Assembly (NCBI GenBank): GCA_963800415.1
Contig: CAWDBS010000081.1
Span: forward strand, 48,811-112,810
Origin: Palsa-504 sp963800415
Lineage (GTDB): Bacteria > Actinomycetota > Actinomycetes > Streptosporangiales > Streptosporangiaceae
DNA: 64,000 nucleotides
Direction: 5' to 3'
The first letter of the stretch is position 1. Each line of letters opens with the position of its first letter. Position numbers and translations under genes: made by a program. Below are positions 8,971 through 19,582 of the stretch, one piece after another. The notes under the pieces are model-generated. The model saw only the letters and a program-made list of their open reading frames with translations. It was not told the DNA's origin and made no database searches.

Positions 8971-9188
8971 CCGGCCCGCGCCAGCGAGGGGTATCGCCGA
9001 AATTTAAGCACGCCGCCGACGCCGCCCGGGCGACCGTCGCGACGATGCGCCGCGGCGTGGTGCTGCCCGTGGACGGCATGGACGACGGCCAGGGCGGAGG
9101 CCAGGGCGGAGGCCGTCCGGCCGGGCCCGGGGCCGGGCCGTTCGGGATCATGATAATCACGGAACCGGAGGCGGTAGGCTCACGCCTG

Positions 9189-9611
9189 ATGCCAGCAACC
9201 TGTGTTTTCTGCGCCATCATCCGCGGCGAGCAGCAGGCGGTGACCGTCCTGGAGACCGGGCAGCTGATCGCGTTCCTTGATCACCGGCCGCTCTTCCGCG
9301 GGCACACGCTGCTCGCGCCGAAGCGGCACGTGCGGCTGCTCAGCGACCTGCCCGCCGACCAGGTGCCTGGGTTCTTCACCACGGCTCAGCGGCTGGAGCG
9401 CGCGGTCGAGGACGGCCTGGGCGCCGACGGGTCGATGATCCTGGTCAACAACGTGGTGAGCCAGTCCGTGCCGCACCTGCACCTGCATGTGATCCCCCGG
9501 AACAAGCGCGATGGCCTGCGGTTCTGGCTGGGGCCGCGGCATCCGTACGACGACGAGCACCCGGCCGAGGCGTACGCCGAGAAGATCAGGGCGGCGCTGC
9601 CGCCGGCCTGA
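9189..9611 (+). CDS. HIT-family nucleotide hydrolase/transferase
   Basis: About 140 residues from ATG 9189 (MPATCVFCAIIRGEQ). It has the N-terminal CxxC of HIT proteins, GHTLLAPKRHV, and the histidine triad HLHLHVIPR with catalytic His. Family members hydrolyse or transfer nucleoside monophosphates, for example AMP from lysine or from AP4A. The frame is open back to a GTG at 8967 that overlaps the stop of the LmeA-like gene (GTGA). That N-terminal extension is Gly/Pro-rich and probably not native. The C-terminal tail PRHPYDDEHPAEAYAEKI is typical of actinobacterial HIT proteins. Confidence 0.88.
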   Translation: MPATCVFCAIIRGEQQAVTVLETGQLIAFLDHRPLFRGHTLLAPKRHVRLLSDLPADQVPGFFTTAQRLERAVEDGLGADGSMILVNNVVSQSVPHLHLHVIPRNKRDGLRFWLGPRHPYDDEHPAEAYAEKIRAALPPA

Positions 9612-9704
9612 ACCGGGGGCGAAGCCCTGAACCGGGGACAGGCGTCCGGCGTTACGGTGGATACAGCATAAGCACCGTGGCACGCTGGAGCCCCAGGAGA
9701 CCCC

Positions 9705-10439
9705 ATGCCCGAAGACCCCAATCGCTTCGCGCGTGAGCTGTTCGACGGGCTGCCCGCCCGGTACGACCGGCTCGCCGAGCTTCTTTCGTTCGGGCAGAAC
9801 GGGCAGTGGCGGGCCGAAATGGTCGGCCACGTCATCCCGGCTGACGGCGTGATCCTGGACGTCGCGTCCGGGACGGCCGGCGTGGCGCTGCAGCTCGCCG
9901 CGCGCAATGCTCGCGAGCACGGGCGGGCCCGGGTGGTGGGCGTGGACCTGACCGAACCGATGCTGCGCCAGGGGCGGCGCCGGGTGGCCGCGGCCGGCCT
10001 GCGGGACAGGATCTCGCTGGCGGCCGGCCGGGCCGAGCAGCTGCCCTTCCCCGACGCCAGCGTCGACGCGCTGACGTTCACCTACCTGCTCAGGTACGTG
10101 CGGGACCCGCAGGCCACGCTGGCCGAGCTGGCCCGCGTGCTCAAGCCGGGCGGGACCATGGCCAGCCTGGAGTTCTGCGTACCGGCCGGGCCGCTGTGGC
10201 ATCCGGCCTGGTGGGCATACACCCGGACGGTGCTGCCGGCCGGCGGCCTGCTGCTCGGCGGCCGGGAGTGGTTCCGGGTGGGCCGCTTCCTCGGCCCCAA
10301 CATCTCCGCGCACTACCGCAGGTACCCGGTCGCCTGGACGGTGCAGGCCTGGGAGAAGGCCGGCCTGACCGACGTCGGGACCCGGGTCATGAGCCTCGGC
10401 GGCGGCCTCGTCATGTGGGGCAAGCGTGCCCGGCTCTGA
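9705..10439 (+). CDS. UbiE/MenG-like class I SAM methyltransferase
   Basis: A 244-residue protein with AGGAG about 6 bases before the ATG. Motif I is LDVASGTAGVALQLA, followed by VVGVDLTEPML, and then GRAEQLPFPDASVDALTFTYL, the usual UbiE arrangement. The family methylates the quinone ring in menaquinone/ubiquinone synthesis, but related enzymes act on other small molecules. The GTG start of the next gene lies 14 bp inside the 3' end, so the two genes are probably co-translated. Menaquinone methylation is plausible but unproven because no other men gene is present. Confidence 0.75.
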   Translation: MPEDPNRFARELFDGLPARYDRLAELLSFGQNGQWRAEMVGHVIPADGVILDVASGTAGVALQLAARNAREHGRARVVGVDLTEPMLRQGRRRVAAAGLRDRISLAAGRAEQLPFPDASVDALTFTYLLRYVRDPQATLAELARVLKPGGTMASLEFCVPAGPLWHPAWWAYTRTVLPAGGLLLGGREWFRVGRFLGPNISAHYRRYPVAWTVQAWEKAGLTDVGTRVMSLGGGLVMWGKRARL

Positions 10440-11214
10440 GCAGGGGGGTGCGGGGGGGGCGTTCCCCCCGGCCGACACCGAGGTGGACCCGGCCGCCCGG
10501 CCGGCGTATTACGCTGCCCGGCCGGGCGCCTGGCGGGACTGGTGGACGCTGCTGCATCCGCCGTACACGGCCTGGCACCTGTCCTATGCGGTGATCGGCG
10601 CCGCGCTCGCGCCGCAGGTGCTGGTCATCAACATGATCGCGACCGTGCTCGCGTTCTTCCTCGCGGTCGGGCTGGCCGCGCACGCGCTCGACGAACTGCG
10701 CGACCGTCCGCTGCGGACCGCCATCCCGTCCGCCGCGCTGGTCGCCGTGGTCGCGGCCGGCCTGCTGGGCGCGCTGGTGCTCGGCGTGTTCGGGGTGATC
10801 CGGGTCGGCTGGACGCTGATCCCGTACATGGTGGCGGGCCCGGTGCTGGTGATCGCGTACAACGCCGAGCTCTTCGGCGGCATCATGCACACCGACTTCG
10901 GCTTCGCCGCCGCCTGGGGGGCGTTCCCGGTGCTCACCGCCTACACGGCGCAGACCGGCACGCTGGCCCTGGCGCCGGTCCTGGCCGCGGCCGGCGCGTT
11001 CGCGCTGTCCACGGCCCAGCGCCAGCTAAGCACCCCGGCCAGGAACATCAGGCGCCGGGCGCAGCGGGTCGAGGGCAGCATCACCTTCGGCGACGGCCGG
11101 ACCGTGCCGATCACCGCGGATACCCTGCTGCAGCCGCTGGAGCGGGCCCTGCGCGCGACTTCCTGGGCGATCATGCTGCTCGCCGCCGCGCTGGCCGCGG
11201 CCCGCCTGACCTGA
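10426..11214 (+). CDS. Multi-pass membrane protein, weakly UbiA-like
   Basis: A 262-residue protein with seven or eight hydrophobic segments. After the first ones comes HALDELRDRPLRT, which resembles the first Asp-rich motif of UbiA prenyltransferases; a clear second motif was not found. Near the C-terminus is a soluble segment with RRRAQRVEGSITFGDG. The start is GTG 10426, overlapping the methyltransferase by 14 bp. The first 20 residues are encoded through a G/C-tract repeat and may not be part of the original protein. Pairing with a UbiE-like methyltransferase would suit quinone or isoprenoid chemistry. I do not recognise the family with certainty. Confidence 0.6.
   Translation: MPGSEQGGAGGAFPPADTEVDPAARPAYYAARPGAWRDWWTLLHPPYTAWHLSYAVIGAALAPQVLVINMIATVLAFFLAVGLAAHALDELRDRPLRTAIPSAALVAVVAAGLLGALVLGVFGVIRVGWTLIPYMVAGPVLVIAYNAELFGGIMHTDFGFAAAWGAFPVLTAYTAQTGTLALAPVLAAAGAFALSTAQRQLSTPARNIRRRAQRVEGSITFGDGRTVPITADTLLQPLERALRATSWAIMLLAAALAAARLT
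10440..10475. repeat. G/C-tract palindromic repeat, short copy
   Basis: GGGGGGTGCGGGGGGGGCG followed by TTCCCCCC, matching the core of the murL units. It lies in the 5' end of the membrane protein gene. Confidence 0.75.
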
Positions 11215-11480
11215 ACGGGACTGACTTGCTACCTTAAGTAGCTGGAAGCACTCGGAGAGTTAAGTATCCCGGGCCGAGATGGCCGCGAAGCCGGAATGAT
11301 CCTCATTTCAGGCGCGCTTCGCAGTCACCTCAGGCACACTTGTCTACTAGAATTACGTCAATAAATCATAAATTAGGACATTTCAGGAGAAAGGTGAGTC
11401 ATCGGAACTCCTGCCTGAACGCGCCGTCCGTGGCTCATACTTGACAGGAGCGCAGCTGCGATGCCATCAGGAGACCGCAC
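11215..11480 (+). promoter_or_regulatory. Intergenic leader of the SpoIIE phosphatase gene with inverted repeat GCTAC-CTTAA-GTAGC
   Basis: AT-richer 266-bp region. At 11228-11242 is a 5-bp inverted repeat with a 5-base loop whose left half plus loop, GCTACCTTAA, also occurs upstream of both diguanylate cyclase genes (15229, 19261). CAGGAGA lies about 6 bp before the GTG start. No canonical sigma promoter was assigned with confidence. Confidence 0.5.
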
Positions 11481-13805
11481 GTGACGTCCGGCATGTCGGC
11501 GAAAGGCAGTGCTCTCGGGGCCAACGCTCCCGAGGGCGGTGTCATACCGAACCGTGCCCCGTTGCCTCGGGCCCCTGGTAACGGAACCAAGCGGGGCCGT
11601 GAATCAATCACCGGCACGAACTTCCAGGAGGCCGGGATCACCGACACCCCGGAGGCCTCTCATCCGGCCCTGTCCTCGTCCGTGCGGACCCTGATCCTGG
11701 GGATCGACTACGACGGGCGCATCGTGCAGCACGACAGGAACGCGGCCCAGATCCTGGCGCGCACGCCGGATGACCTGCTCGGCGCGCAGCTCATCGAGCT
11801 CACGTCGGGCGGCTCCCACGCCGGCAACGCCCAGCGGAACGCAGACGGCGCCCCGGGAGACCAGGCGCAGGCGAACTCGCACGGCGGCCCGCAGGCCGAC
11901 GCCGCGGCCGCGGTAGCGGGTCTGCTCGAGGCCATCCGTTCGGATCGTGAGGGCAGTGCCATGCTCACGATCGACACCCGCGACGGCATCCCGGCCGAGG
12001 CCGTCGTGACGGTCCATCCGATGCGGGCCGGCGGGACCAGCCTGGCCGCACTCGCCCTGCTCCGGATTCCGGCGCCCAACTCCGAGCGGTTCGTCGATCC
12101 CGCGCTCATGCGCAGGCAGATGCTCGACGGTACGCTGACCAGGATCGGCGACACGCTCGACATCGATGACGTAGCCCGCGAGCTGCTCGACGCGCTCGTT
12201 CCGGCCTTCTGCAACGCGGCGGGCCTGCTGCTGCTGGAAAGCCTGGTCGGCGATGACGAGCTGCCGTCCCACGGGCCCGAGGGGTCGCTGCCCCTGCGCC
12301 GGATCTCGCTGCGTCACGATAAGAAGGATCCGGCCTGGGAGGCGGTCTTCCCGACCGGCGAGATCCTCCGCTACCCGGTCGGCTCGCCGTACTACCGGTG
12401 CATGGACACCGGCGCGCCGGTGCTCGAGACGACCATCAGCAAGAGCCAGGCGGGCGAGATCGCCAAGGCCTGGCGGCGCAAGCCCGTGGCTAAGCTGCTT
12501 TCCGGGGTGTCCCTGCTGCTGCTGCCGCTCATCGCGCGCGGCACCATGCTGGGCTTCTTCGCCTGCACCCGGCAGGAGGGGTTCCGCCGGTTCGACGCGT
12601 ACGACCGCGAGATCGGCATAGACTTCGCCTCCCGGGCCGCCATGTTCATCGACAATGCCCGCCGCTACAGCCGGGAGCACGCCACCGCGCTGACGCTGCA
12701 GCGGAGCATGCTGCCGACCGGGCTCTCCTACCCCTCCTCGGTCGAGGTCAGGCACCGCTACCTGCCCGGCAGCAAGCTCATCGAGGTCGGCGGCGACTGG
12801 TACGAGTCCATCGCGCTGCCGGGGGGCCGGGTCGCGCTGGTGGTCGGCGACGTGGCCGGGCACGGCGTGCGCGCCGCCGTCACCATGGGCCGGCTGCGCA
12901 CCGCCATCCACACCCTGGCCATGCTCGAGCTGCCGCCCGCCGATTCGCTCCAGCAGCTCGACGAGCTCATGCATACCCTCGGCGAGCGCGAGCCGCACTT
13001 CGCCACCTGCGCGTACGCCGTCTACAACGCGGTCAGCGGCGAATGCGAGGTGGCAGTGGCCGGCCACCTGCCGCCGCTGCTCGTGCACCCGGACGGCAGC
13101 AACGAGCTGCTCGACGTGCCGCCCGCGCCGCCGCTCGGCATCGGCGACGGCGAGGTGGAGAGCCGCCGGTTCAAGATCGAGGACGGCAGCCTGTTCGTCC
13201 TGTACACCGACGGCCTGGTCGAGAACAAGGGCCAGGACATCAGCGACGGCCTGGCCCGGCTGCGCGGCATCTTCGGCCCGGGCTCGCCGACCCGGCCGCT
13301 CGAGGATCTGTGCAAGGCCACGCTGGACGGGGTGTACTCCGACCATCAGCGCGACGACATCGCGGTGCTCATCGCCCGGCTGCGGCGGCTGCCCGAGGAC
13401 CGCTATGCCTCATGGACGCTCGCGCCCAAGCTGACCTCGGTGCGGGAGGCGCGTTCGGTGCTGACCGAGCCGATGAAACGGTGGGACCTGGAGGACCTGA
13501 TCCCCACCACCGAGCTGCTCGTCTCCGAGCTGGTGACCAACGCGGTCAGGTACTCACGCGGCGAGGTCACGCTCCGGCTGGTCAATGAGAAGGCGCTCGT
13601 CTGCGAGGTCATCGACAACTCCGGCGCGCTGCCGAGGCTCCGCCAGGCCAACAGCGAGGACGAGAACGGCCGCGGCCTGCAGGTCGTGCGCCAGCTCGCT
13701 CAGCGCTGGGGCGCCCGCCGGACCGCGAACGGCAAGGTGGTCTGGTGCGAGCAGCCGCTGCCGGGCAGCGCCAGCGCCCTGGATGAGCCGCAGCCCTTCC
13801 ACTGA
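11481..13805 (+). CDS. PAS/GAF-SpoIIE (PP2C) phosphatase with C-terminal HATPase domain
   Basis: A 774-residue signalling protein; GTG 11481 is chosen for the CAGGAGA just upstream. Apparent order: PAS-like region (LILGIDYDGRIVQHDRNAA, about 70-190), GAF-like domain (about 215-400), SpoIIE-type PP2C (GGDWYESIALPGG, GDVAGHGVRAAV, LYTDGLVENKG) and an anti-sigma-type HATPase with N-box ELVTNAVRYSRG and G-box ENGRGLQVV. Such fusions can both phosphorylate and dephosphorylate anti-anti-sigma factors in actinomycete partner-switching. No STAS partner lies nearby. It is convergent with a diguanylate cyclase gene 22 bp away and shares an upstream motif with the cyclases. Confidence 0.92.
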   Translation: MTSGMSAKGSALGANAPEGGVIPNRAPLPRAPGNGTKRGRESITGTNFQEAGITDTPEASHPALSSSVRTLILGIDYDGRIVQHDRNAAQILARTPDDLLGAQLIELTSGGSHAGNAQRNADGAPGDQAQANSHGGPQADAAAAVAGLLEAIRSDREGSAMLTIDTRDGIPAEAVVTVHPMRAGGTSLAALALLRIPAPNSERFVDPALMRRQMLDGTLTRIGDTLDIDDVARELLDALVPAFCNAAGLLLLESLVGDDELPSHGPEGSLPLRRISLRHDKKDPAWEAVFPTGEILRYPVGSPYYRCMDTGAPVLETTISKSQAGEIAKAWRRKPVAKLLSGVSLLLLPLIARGTMLGFFACTRQEGFRRFDAYDREIGIDFASRAAMFIDNARRYSREHATALTLQRSMLPTGLSYPSSVEVRHRYLPGSKLIEVGGDWYESIALPGGRVALVVGDVAGHGVRAAVTMGRLRTAIHTLAMLELPPADSLQQLDELMHTLGEREPHFATCAYAVYNAVSGECEVAVAGHLPPLLVHPDGSNELLDVPPAPPLGIGDGEVESRRFKIEDGSLFVLYTDGLVENKGQDISDGLARLRGIFGPGSPTRPLEDLCKATLDGVYSDHQRDDIAVLIARLRRLPEDRYASWTLAPKLTSVREARSVLTEPMKRWDLEDLIPTTELLVSELVTNAVRYSRGEVTLRLVNEKALVCEVIDNSGALPRLRQANSEDENGRGLQVVRQLAQRWGARRTANGKVVWCEQPLPGSASALDEPQPFH

Positions 13806-13827
13806 GCGGGCGCCTACCCGGCCAGGT

Positions 13828-15153
13828 TTAGGCCGATGGCGCCGGCCTCGCGGCCGGAATGACCTGGGCGAGTGGCGTGCTGCCGGTCGCGAGCTGAGTC
13901 TTGTTGCGGCCGGCCTGCTTGGCGACGTACAGGGCGGCGTCGGCCGCGGCGATGAGGTCGGAAAGCTCGGGGCCGATCCGGTCGAGCGAGGCCACCCCCA
14001 CCGAGACGGTCAGCCTGACCCAGGGGCCCGCCGTGACGTCCTGGCCGATCGGGACGGACATCGCGGCGATGTGCGTACGGAGCCGTTCGGCAATACCTAC
14101 CGCCTGAGTCTCCCGCGTCTGCGGCAGCAGGATCGCGAACTCCTCGCCGCCGAACCGGCCGGCCAGGTCATAGCTGCGCAGCTGCTCGCGCAGGGCGTCG
14201 GTGACCGCCCGCAGCGCCTTGTCTCCCACCAGGTGGCCGTAGGTGTCGTTGACCGCCTTGAAGTGGTCGATATCCAGCATGGCGATGCAGAGCGGGCTGC
14301 GGGTCCTGACCGCGCGGGCGATCTCCCGTTCCGCCTCGCTCTCCCAGGTGGACACGTTGAGCAAGCCGGTCTTGGTGTCGATGCGGGACTTGGCGAGCAG
14401 CTGGGGGTGCATCATGAACCGCCGGGCGAGCAGGACGGTCGGCACGGCGAGTATGGCCAGCACCGGCTGGACGGCCACCACCACGGTGATGAGGATGCCC
14501 AGGTCCATCTGGGCGAAGTCACCCAGCAGCGCCTCGCGGTTCAGCGCGATGTCACGTAGCCGGGCGCTGGGGTCGGACAGCTTCACCGCGCTGATGATCA
14601 GGAAATTGTGCACCAGCCAGCCCACGATCTCGGCGGCGGCGACAGCCACGGTCCAGGTGAGCGCGTGCGTCCCGGTACCCAGGGTGCCCCCGGCGAAGGA
14701 CGCGGGAATCGCATGGAACGTCACCGACGCGGCCCCGTAGGCCAATCCGATCGCGGCACCGGTGAACACGCGCCGGTAGACAGCCCCGCGGTGCACCCGC
14801 CACTGGGTGAGCAGCAGCAGCGGGATCGGAGTCACCATGGCGTACACCGGTGGCAGCAAGATCGCGACGGGCAGCACCCAGGCGGTGAGGAAATCCCGCA
14901 CCAGGCCGCTCTGCAGGTAGGTGACTCGCGGGGTCGCGACCACCGAGATCACCCCGCAGCCGAGCAGCAGGAGGAATTTCACCAGGTCGCCGGGCGACCA
15001 TGAGGTCGAGGCCGCCGCCACCGCGATCAGCGCAAGGGTAACCGCCGGCACGGCGCCGACATAGGCCCGGAGCAGCCCGGGAAGCCGCCACCATGCCCAG
15101 TCCCGGACAAGCAGGCCCGCAGGCAGCCGGCCTGTGATGGACGAGGCTCGCAT
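13828..15153 (-). CDS. Membrane-bound diguanylate cyclase (GGDEF), copy 1
   Basis: A 441-residue protein with about seven hydrophobic segments in residues 30-250 and a C-terminal GGDEF domain. The domain contains DIDHFKAVNDTYGHLVGD, active-site GRFGGEEFAILLP, and an intact RxxD inhibitory site (RSYD), so it should make c-di-GMP with product feedback. The N-terminal WAWWRLPGLLRAYVGAVP segment is shared with the paralogue at 17896-19185, and both genes share upstream DNA. In Streptomyces, c-di-GMP controls development through BldD; that role is inferred here. Confidence 0.93.
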   Translation of the reverse strand: MRASSITGRLPAGLLVRDWAWWRLPGLLRAYVGAVPAVTLALIAVAAASTSWSPGDLVKFLLLLGCGVISVVATPRVTYLQSGLVRDFLTAWVLPVAILLPPVYAMVTPIPLLLLTQWRVHRGAVYRRVFTGAAIGLAYGAASVTFHAIPASFAGGTLGTGTHALTWTVAVAAAEIVGWLVHNFLIISAVKLSDPSARLRDIALNREALLGDFAQMDLGILITVVVAVQPVLAILAVPTVLLARRFMMHPQLLAKSRIDTKTGLLNVSTWESEAEREIARAVRTRSPLCIAMLDIDHFKAVNDTYGHLVGDKALRAVTDALREQLRSYDLAGRFGGEEFAILLPQTRETQAVGIAERLRTHIAAMSVPIGQDVTAGPWVRLTVSVGVASLDRIGPELSDLIAAADAALYVAKQAGRNKTQLATGSTPLAQVIPAARPAPSA

Positions 15154-15201
15154 GCACCACCGTTCTGAATGAGACGCGACGAGCCCGCTGTTTAGTCGAG
15201 G

Positions 15202-15245
15202 CTCACCGTAAAGGACTATTTCCGCATAGCTACCTTAACTCATCT
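15202..15245 (-). promoter_or_regulatory. Conserved upstream block of diguanylate cyclase 1
   Basis: A 44-bp block nearly identical to 19234-19277, both starting 49 bp before their start codons. In gene orientation it contains GTTAAGGTAGCTAT, then CGG, then TAGTCCTTTACGGTGAGC. It could combine a promoter and a binding site; no standard -35/-10 pair is clear. Confidence 0.6.
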
Positions 15246-15395
15246 TTGCGCATTCAGTTAGCCATTGCGGAAGATTCGGCCACATTACCGCGCGAGTTAG
15301 AGCTTAATGGTGACTGACTAGCCACGATTCCACGGTGTGCTTACGCCGCAGGCTGTCACCAGCGCAGCACGAGTGCGCGAGAGGAGGGCCGGGCC

Positions 15396-15416
15396 ATGCG
15401 GAACACCTGGGTCTGA
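15396..15416 (+). CDS. 6-codon mini-ORF MRNTWV (candidate leader peptide)
   Basis: ATG with a strong ribosome-binding site, GAGAGGAGGG, 7 bases upstream and a TGA after six codons. It resembles the mini-ORFs at 19429 and 19499. It reads away from the cyclase gene; no plus-strand gene follows before the 3' end of glmS. Confidence 0.35.
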   Translation: MRNTWV

Positions 15417-15582
15417 GCATTATTAATAGTCGCACTCGCATCATGGCGACAACTCGCCAGACGCCATCCGGGACGGTTCAGAGTGCGGAATAACACCGAT
15501 AAGCCGTCCCGCGTAACGACACCAGACCGTCTTAATCGGCATATACGCGGGTGCCATGGGTGCCATGGACACGACGTCGTCC

Positions 15583-15610
15583 GGGCCTGCTCGCGGGCGC
15601 GAGCAGGCCC
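15583..15610 (-). terminator. Hairpin downstream of glmS
   Basis: Perfect 12-bp stem GGGCCTGCTCGC / GCGAGCAGGCCC with a 4-base loop, 45 bp past the glmS stop. There is no T-tract, which is common for actinobacterial terminators. Confidence 0.7.
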
Positions 15611-15654
15611 CCAGACGCGGGCGGGCGCGGGAGGCCCCGGGGGGCGCTCCGCCC

Positions 15655-17499
<1,845 letters not shown>

Positions 17500-17524
17500 C
17501 TCGAGCTCCCCTGTCCGGATTGCG

Positions 17525-17803
17525 TTAGCCGTAGATGATGCGCCGGAGCTGGCGCTCCGACAGTGCCGGCGCCGCGAACCTGCGCTGGCCGAGCTCGGCC
17601 GCCAGCAGCGGCCAGATCTCGTCGTTCTTGTGCTGGCGTCCCCGCAGTTCGGCGTGACGCCGGCGGACGAACTCCTCGATGGTCTCGTTGAAGTACGTCG
17701 CCATGTCGGCGATGACCCGGACCGCGGTGGGCTGGGGCAGGCCGGTCGAGGCCGCCAGATAGCGCACGAGATCCTGCGGGAAGGGGTCCGCCGGGGCAGG
17801 CAT
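17525..17803 (-). CDS. Small conserved hypothetical protein upstream of glmS
   Basis: 92 residues beginning MPAPADPFPQDLVRYLAAST, mostly helical by composition, with EEFVRRRHAELRGRQHKNDEIWPLLAAELGQRRF. It contains no Cys cluster, membrane segment or recognised nucleotide-binding motif. It lies 25 bp ahead of glmS and probably shares its transcript. I do not recognise the family. The sequence is well formed and its spacing to glmS is short, so it is likely a real gene. Confidence 0.6.
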   Translation of the reverse strand: MPAPADPFPQDLVRYLAASTGLPQPTAVRVIADMATYFNETIEEFVRRRHAELRGRQHKNDEIWPLLAAELGQRRFAAPALSERQLRRIIYG

Positions 17804-17845
17804 GCCTACTTCTTACTAGCTGGGCAGTAGCTTAGGCAACATTCC

Positions 17846-17861
17846 TGCCCGATTCCGGGCA
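17846..17861 (-). terminator. Small hairpin downstream of diguanylate cyclase 2
   Basis: TGCCCG-ATTC-CGGGCA, 6-bp stem, 35 bp past the stop of the cyclase gene. Confidence 0.4.
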
Positions 17862-17895
17862 AGAACTGTGATAATCGGCGCGGATTTCCCGCCGG

Positions 17896-19185
17896 CTAGC
17901 GAGCCTGCGCGGTCGCGGAGATCACGTGGGTCCTGTTACGGCCGGATTCCTTGGCGTGGTAGAGGGCGGCGTCGGCGGCGGCGAGCAGGTCGGTCAGCTC
18001 GCGGCTCTCGCCGTCCAGGGACGCGACGCCGACCGAGATGGTGAGCTTGACGCAGCCGGCCGACTCGTCCCCGTCGTCGACCGGGACGGCCAGCCCGGCG
18101 ATGTGCGCGCGGAGGCGCTCGGCCACGCTGATCGCGTCCTGCTCGCGCGCCTGCGGCAGCAGGACGGCGAACTCCTCGCCGCCGAACCGCCCGGCCAGGT
18201 CGTAGCCGCGCAACTGGCCGCGCAGGGAGTCGGTGACCGCGCGGAGCGCCTTGTCCCCGATCAGGTGGCCGTAGGTGTCGTTGACCACCTTGAAGTGGTC
18301 GATGTCCACCAGCGCGACGGCGAGCGGGATGCGCATCCGGACGGCCCGGGCGATCTCGATTTCCGCCTCCCGTTCCCAGGTGGACGCGTTGAGCAGCCCG
18401 GTCTTGGTGTCGATCCGGGACTGGGCAAGCAGCTGGGCGTGCATGATGAACCGCCGGGCCAGCAGCACGGTCGGGACGCAGGCGACGGCGAGCACCGGGT
18501 TGACCGCGATCACCACGGTGATCAGGACGCTGAGATCGAACTCCGCGAAGTCAGCCTGCAGCGCCTCGCGATTCAGCTCCAGGTCGGCCAGCCGCACGGC
18601 CGGGTCGGTCAGCTTGATCGCGCCCACGATGAGGAAGTGATGACCCCGCCCGCCCACGATCTCGCACACGGCGACGGCCAGGACCCAGGTGAGGGCGTGC
18701 GACCCGGTGCCGATCGACGGGCCCGCGAAGGAGTCGGGGAACGCGCGGAACAGCAGGGACGCCGCACCGTAGGTCAGGCTGATCGCGGCGGCGGTGAAGA
18801 CCCGGCGGTAGACGACGCCCTTGTGCACGCACAACTGGGTGAGAACCTGCAGCGGGACCGGGGTCAGCATGGCGTAGATCGGCGGCAGCATAATCGCGAC
18901 CGGCAGGACCCAGACGGTGAGGAAGTCCCTCGTCATGCCGGCCTTCAGGTAGGCGACTCGCGGGGTGGCCGCGACCGAGACCATGCCGCAGACCAGCAGC
19001 AGCAGGAATTTCAGCAGGTCCGGGGCGGTCCACACGGTCTGCGACGCCGCGAACGCCATCATGGCGATCGCGGCGACCGGAACGGCCCCGACGTAGCCGC
19101 GGAGCACCGGGGGAAGTTGCCACCACGCCCAGTCCCGGACATTCGCGTACCCGAGCAGGCGCCGAGTGACGGACGAGGCTTCCAT
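17896..19185 (-). CDS. Membrane-bound diguanylate cyclase (GGDEF), copy 2
   Basis: A 429-residue paralogue of 13828-15153, similar along the whole length. It has the same N-terminal DWAWWQLPPVLRGYVGAVP segment, multi-helix membrane region, DIDHFKVVNDTYGHLIGD, GRFGGEEFAVLLP and an RGYD inhibitory site. One difference in the membrane region is VGGRGHHFLIVG in place of VGWLVHNFLIIS. Copies 1 and 2 flank glmS and share 250 bp of upstream sequence, so the duplication included regulatory DNA. Confidence 0.93.
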   Translation of the reverse strand: MEASSVTRRLLGYANVRDWAWWQLPPVLRGYVGAVPVAAIAMMAFAASQTVWTAPDLLKFLLLLVCGMVSVAATPRVAYLKAGMTRDFLTVWVLPVAIMLPPIYAMLTPVPLQVLTQLCVHKGVVYRRVFTAAAISLTYGAASLLFRAFPDSFAGPSIGTGSHALTWVLAVAVCEIVGGRGHHFLIVGAIKLTDPAVRLADLELNREALQADFAEFDLSVLITVVIAVNPVLAVACVPTVLLARRFIMHAQLLAQSRIDTKTGLLNASTWEREAEIEIARAVRMRIPLAVALVDIDHFKVVNDTYGHLIGDKALRAVTDSLRGQLRGYDLAGRFGGEEFAVLLPQAREQDAISVAERLRAHIAGLAVPVDDGDESAGCVKLTISVGVASLDGESRELTDLLAAADAALYHAKESGRNRTHVISATAQAR

Positions 19186-19233
19186 GGTCCACCGTTCCGG
19201 ATGGGACGCGACAGGCTCCTGTCTAGTCGGCAG

Positions 19234-19277
19234 CTCACCGTAAAGGACTAGCTCCGTATAGCTACCTTAACCCATCT
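19234..19277 (-). promoter_or_regulatory. Conserved upstream block of diguanylate cyclase 2
   Basis: Counterpart of 15202-15245, with identical spacing (49 bp) to the start codon. It contains CTCACCGTAAAGGACTA and TAGCTACCTTAAC on the plus strand. Confidence 0.6.
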
Positions 19278-19428
19278 ATAGCCATCTTGGACACTATTGC
19301 GTCCGATTCGCATACATCGCGCCGCAAAGAGGAGCTAAATGGTGTTTGACAAGCCACGATTACCGGGCGTGCATGCGCCTGGGAGGCTGTTGCATGGCGT
19401 TGTCTAGCTGCCGGAGGGAGGGCGGCCC

Positions 19429-19449
19429 ATGCGCGTCCAGTGGACCTAA
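19429..19449 (+). CDS. 6-codon mini-ORF MRVQWT (candidate leader peptide)
   Basis: ATG preceded by GGAGGGAGGG; stop TAA after six codons. A possible promoter lies upstream: TTGACA near 19346 and TGCATG about 18 bp later. Its position relative to the cyclase matches the mini-ORF at 15396. Confidence 0.35.
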   Translation: MRVQWT

Positions 19450-19498
19450 GGACGTCCCTGTCGCATCCACCCAGCACGATCCGAGAGGAGCGGTCCCC

Positions 19499-19519
19499 GT
19501 GCGCGACACCTGGACTTGA
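19499..19519 (+). CDS. 6-codon mini-ORF MRDTWT (candidate leader peptide)
   Basis: GTG preceded by CGAGAGGAGCGG; stop TGA after six codons. Its closest match is the mini-ORF at 15396, including the ACACCTGG core. Short degenerate repeats built on TACCCCGAA follow, up to 19562. Confidence 0.35.
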   Translation: MRDTWT

Positions 19520-19582
19520 CCCCCCCGCAATACCCCGAATTACCCGAATACCCCGAAATAGCCGGAGCTGTCCCTCCTGCCG

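Larger units (their letters stand above)
15154..15654. other. 500-bp intergenic region between diguanylate cyclase 1 and glmS
   Basis: Lower GC than the genes around it. It holds the conserved cyclase upstream block (15202-15245), a mini-ORF on the plus strand (15396-15416) and a strong hairpin past glmS (15583-15610). The remaining sequence aligns in patches with 19278-19420 upstream of the second cyclase. I see no longer gene in it. Confidence 0.7.

Noticed and set aside
8967..9188. N-terminal extension of the HIT protein from GTG 8967
   Set aside because: The extension is Gly/Pro/Ala-rich and not part of the HIT fold; the family starts at the CxxC segment close to ATG 9189.
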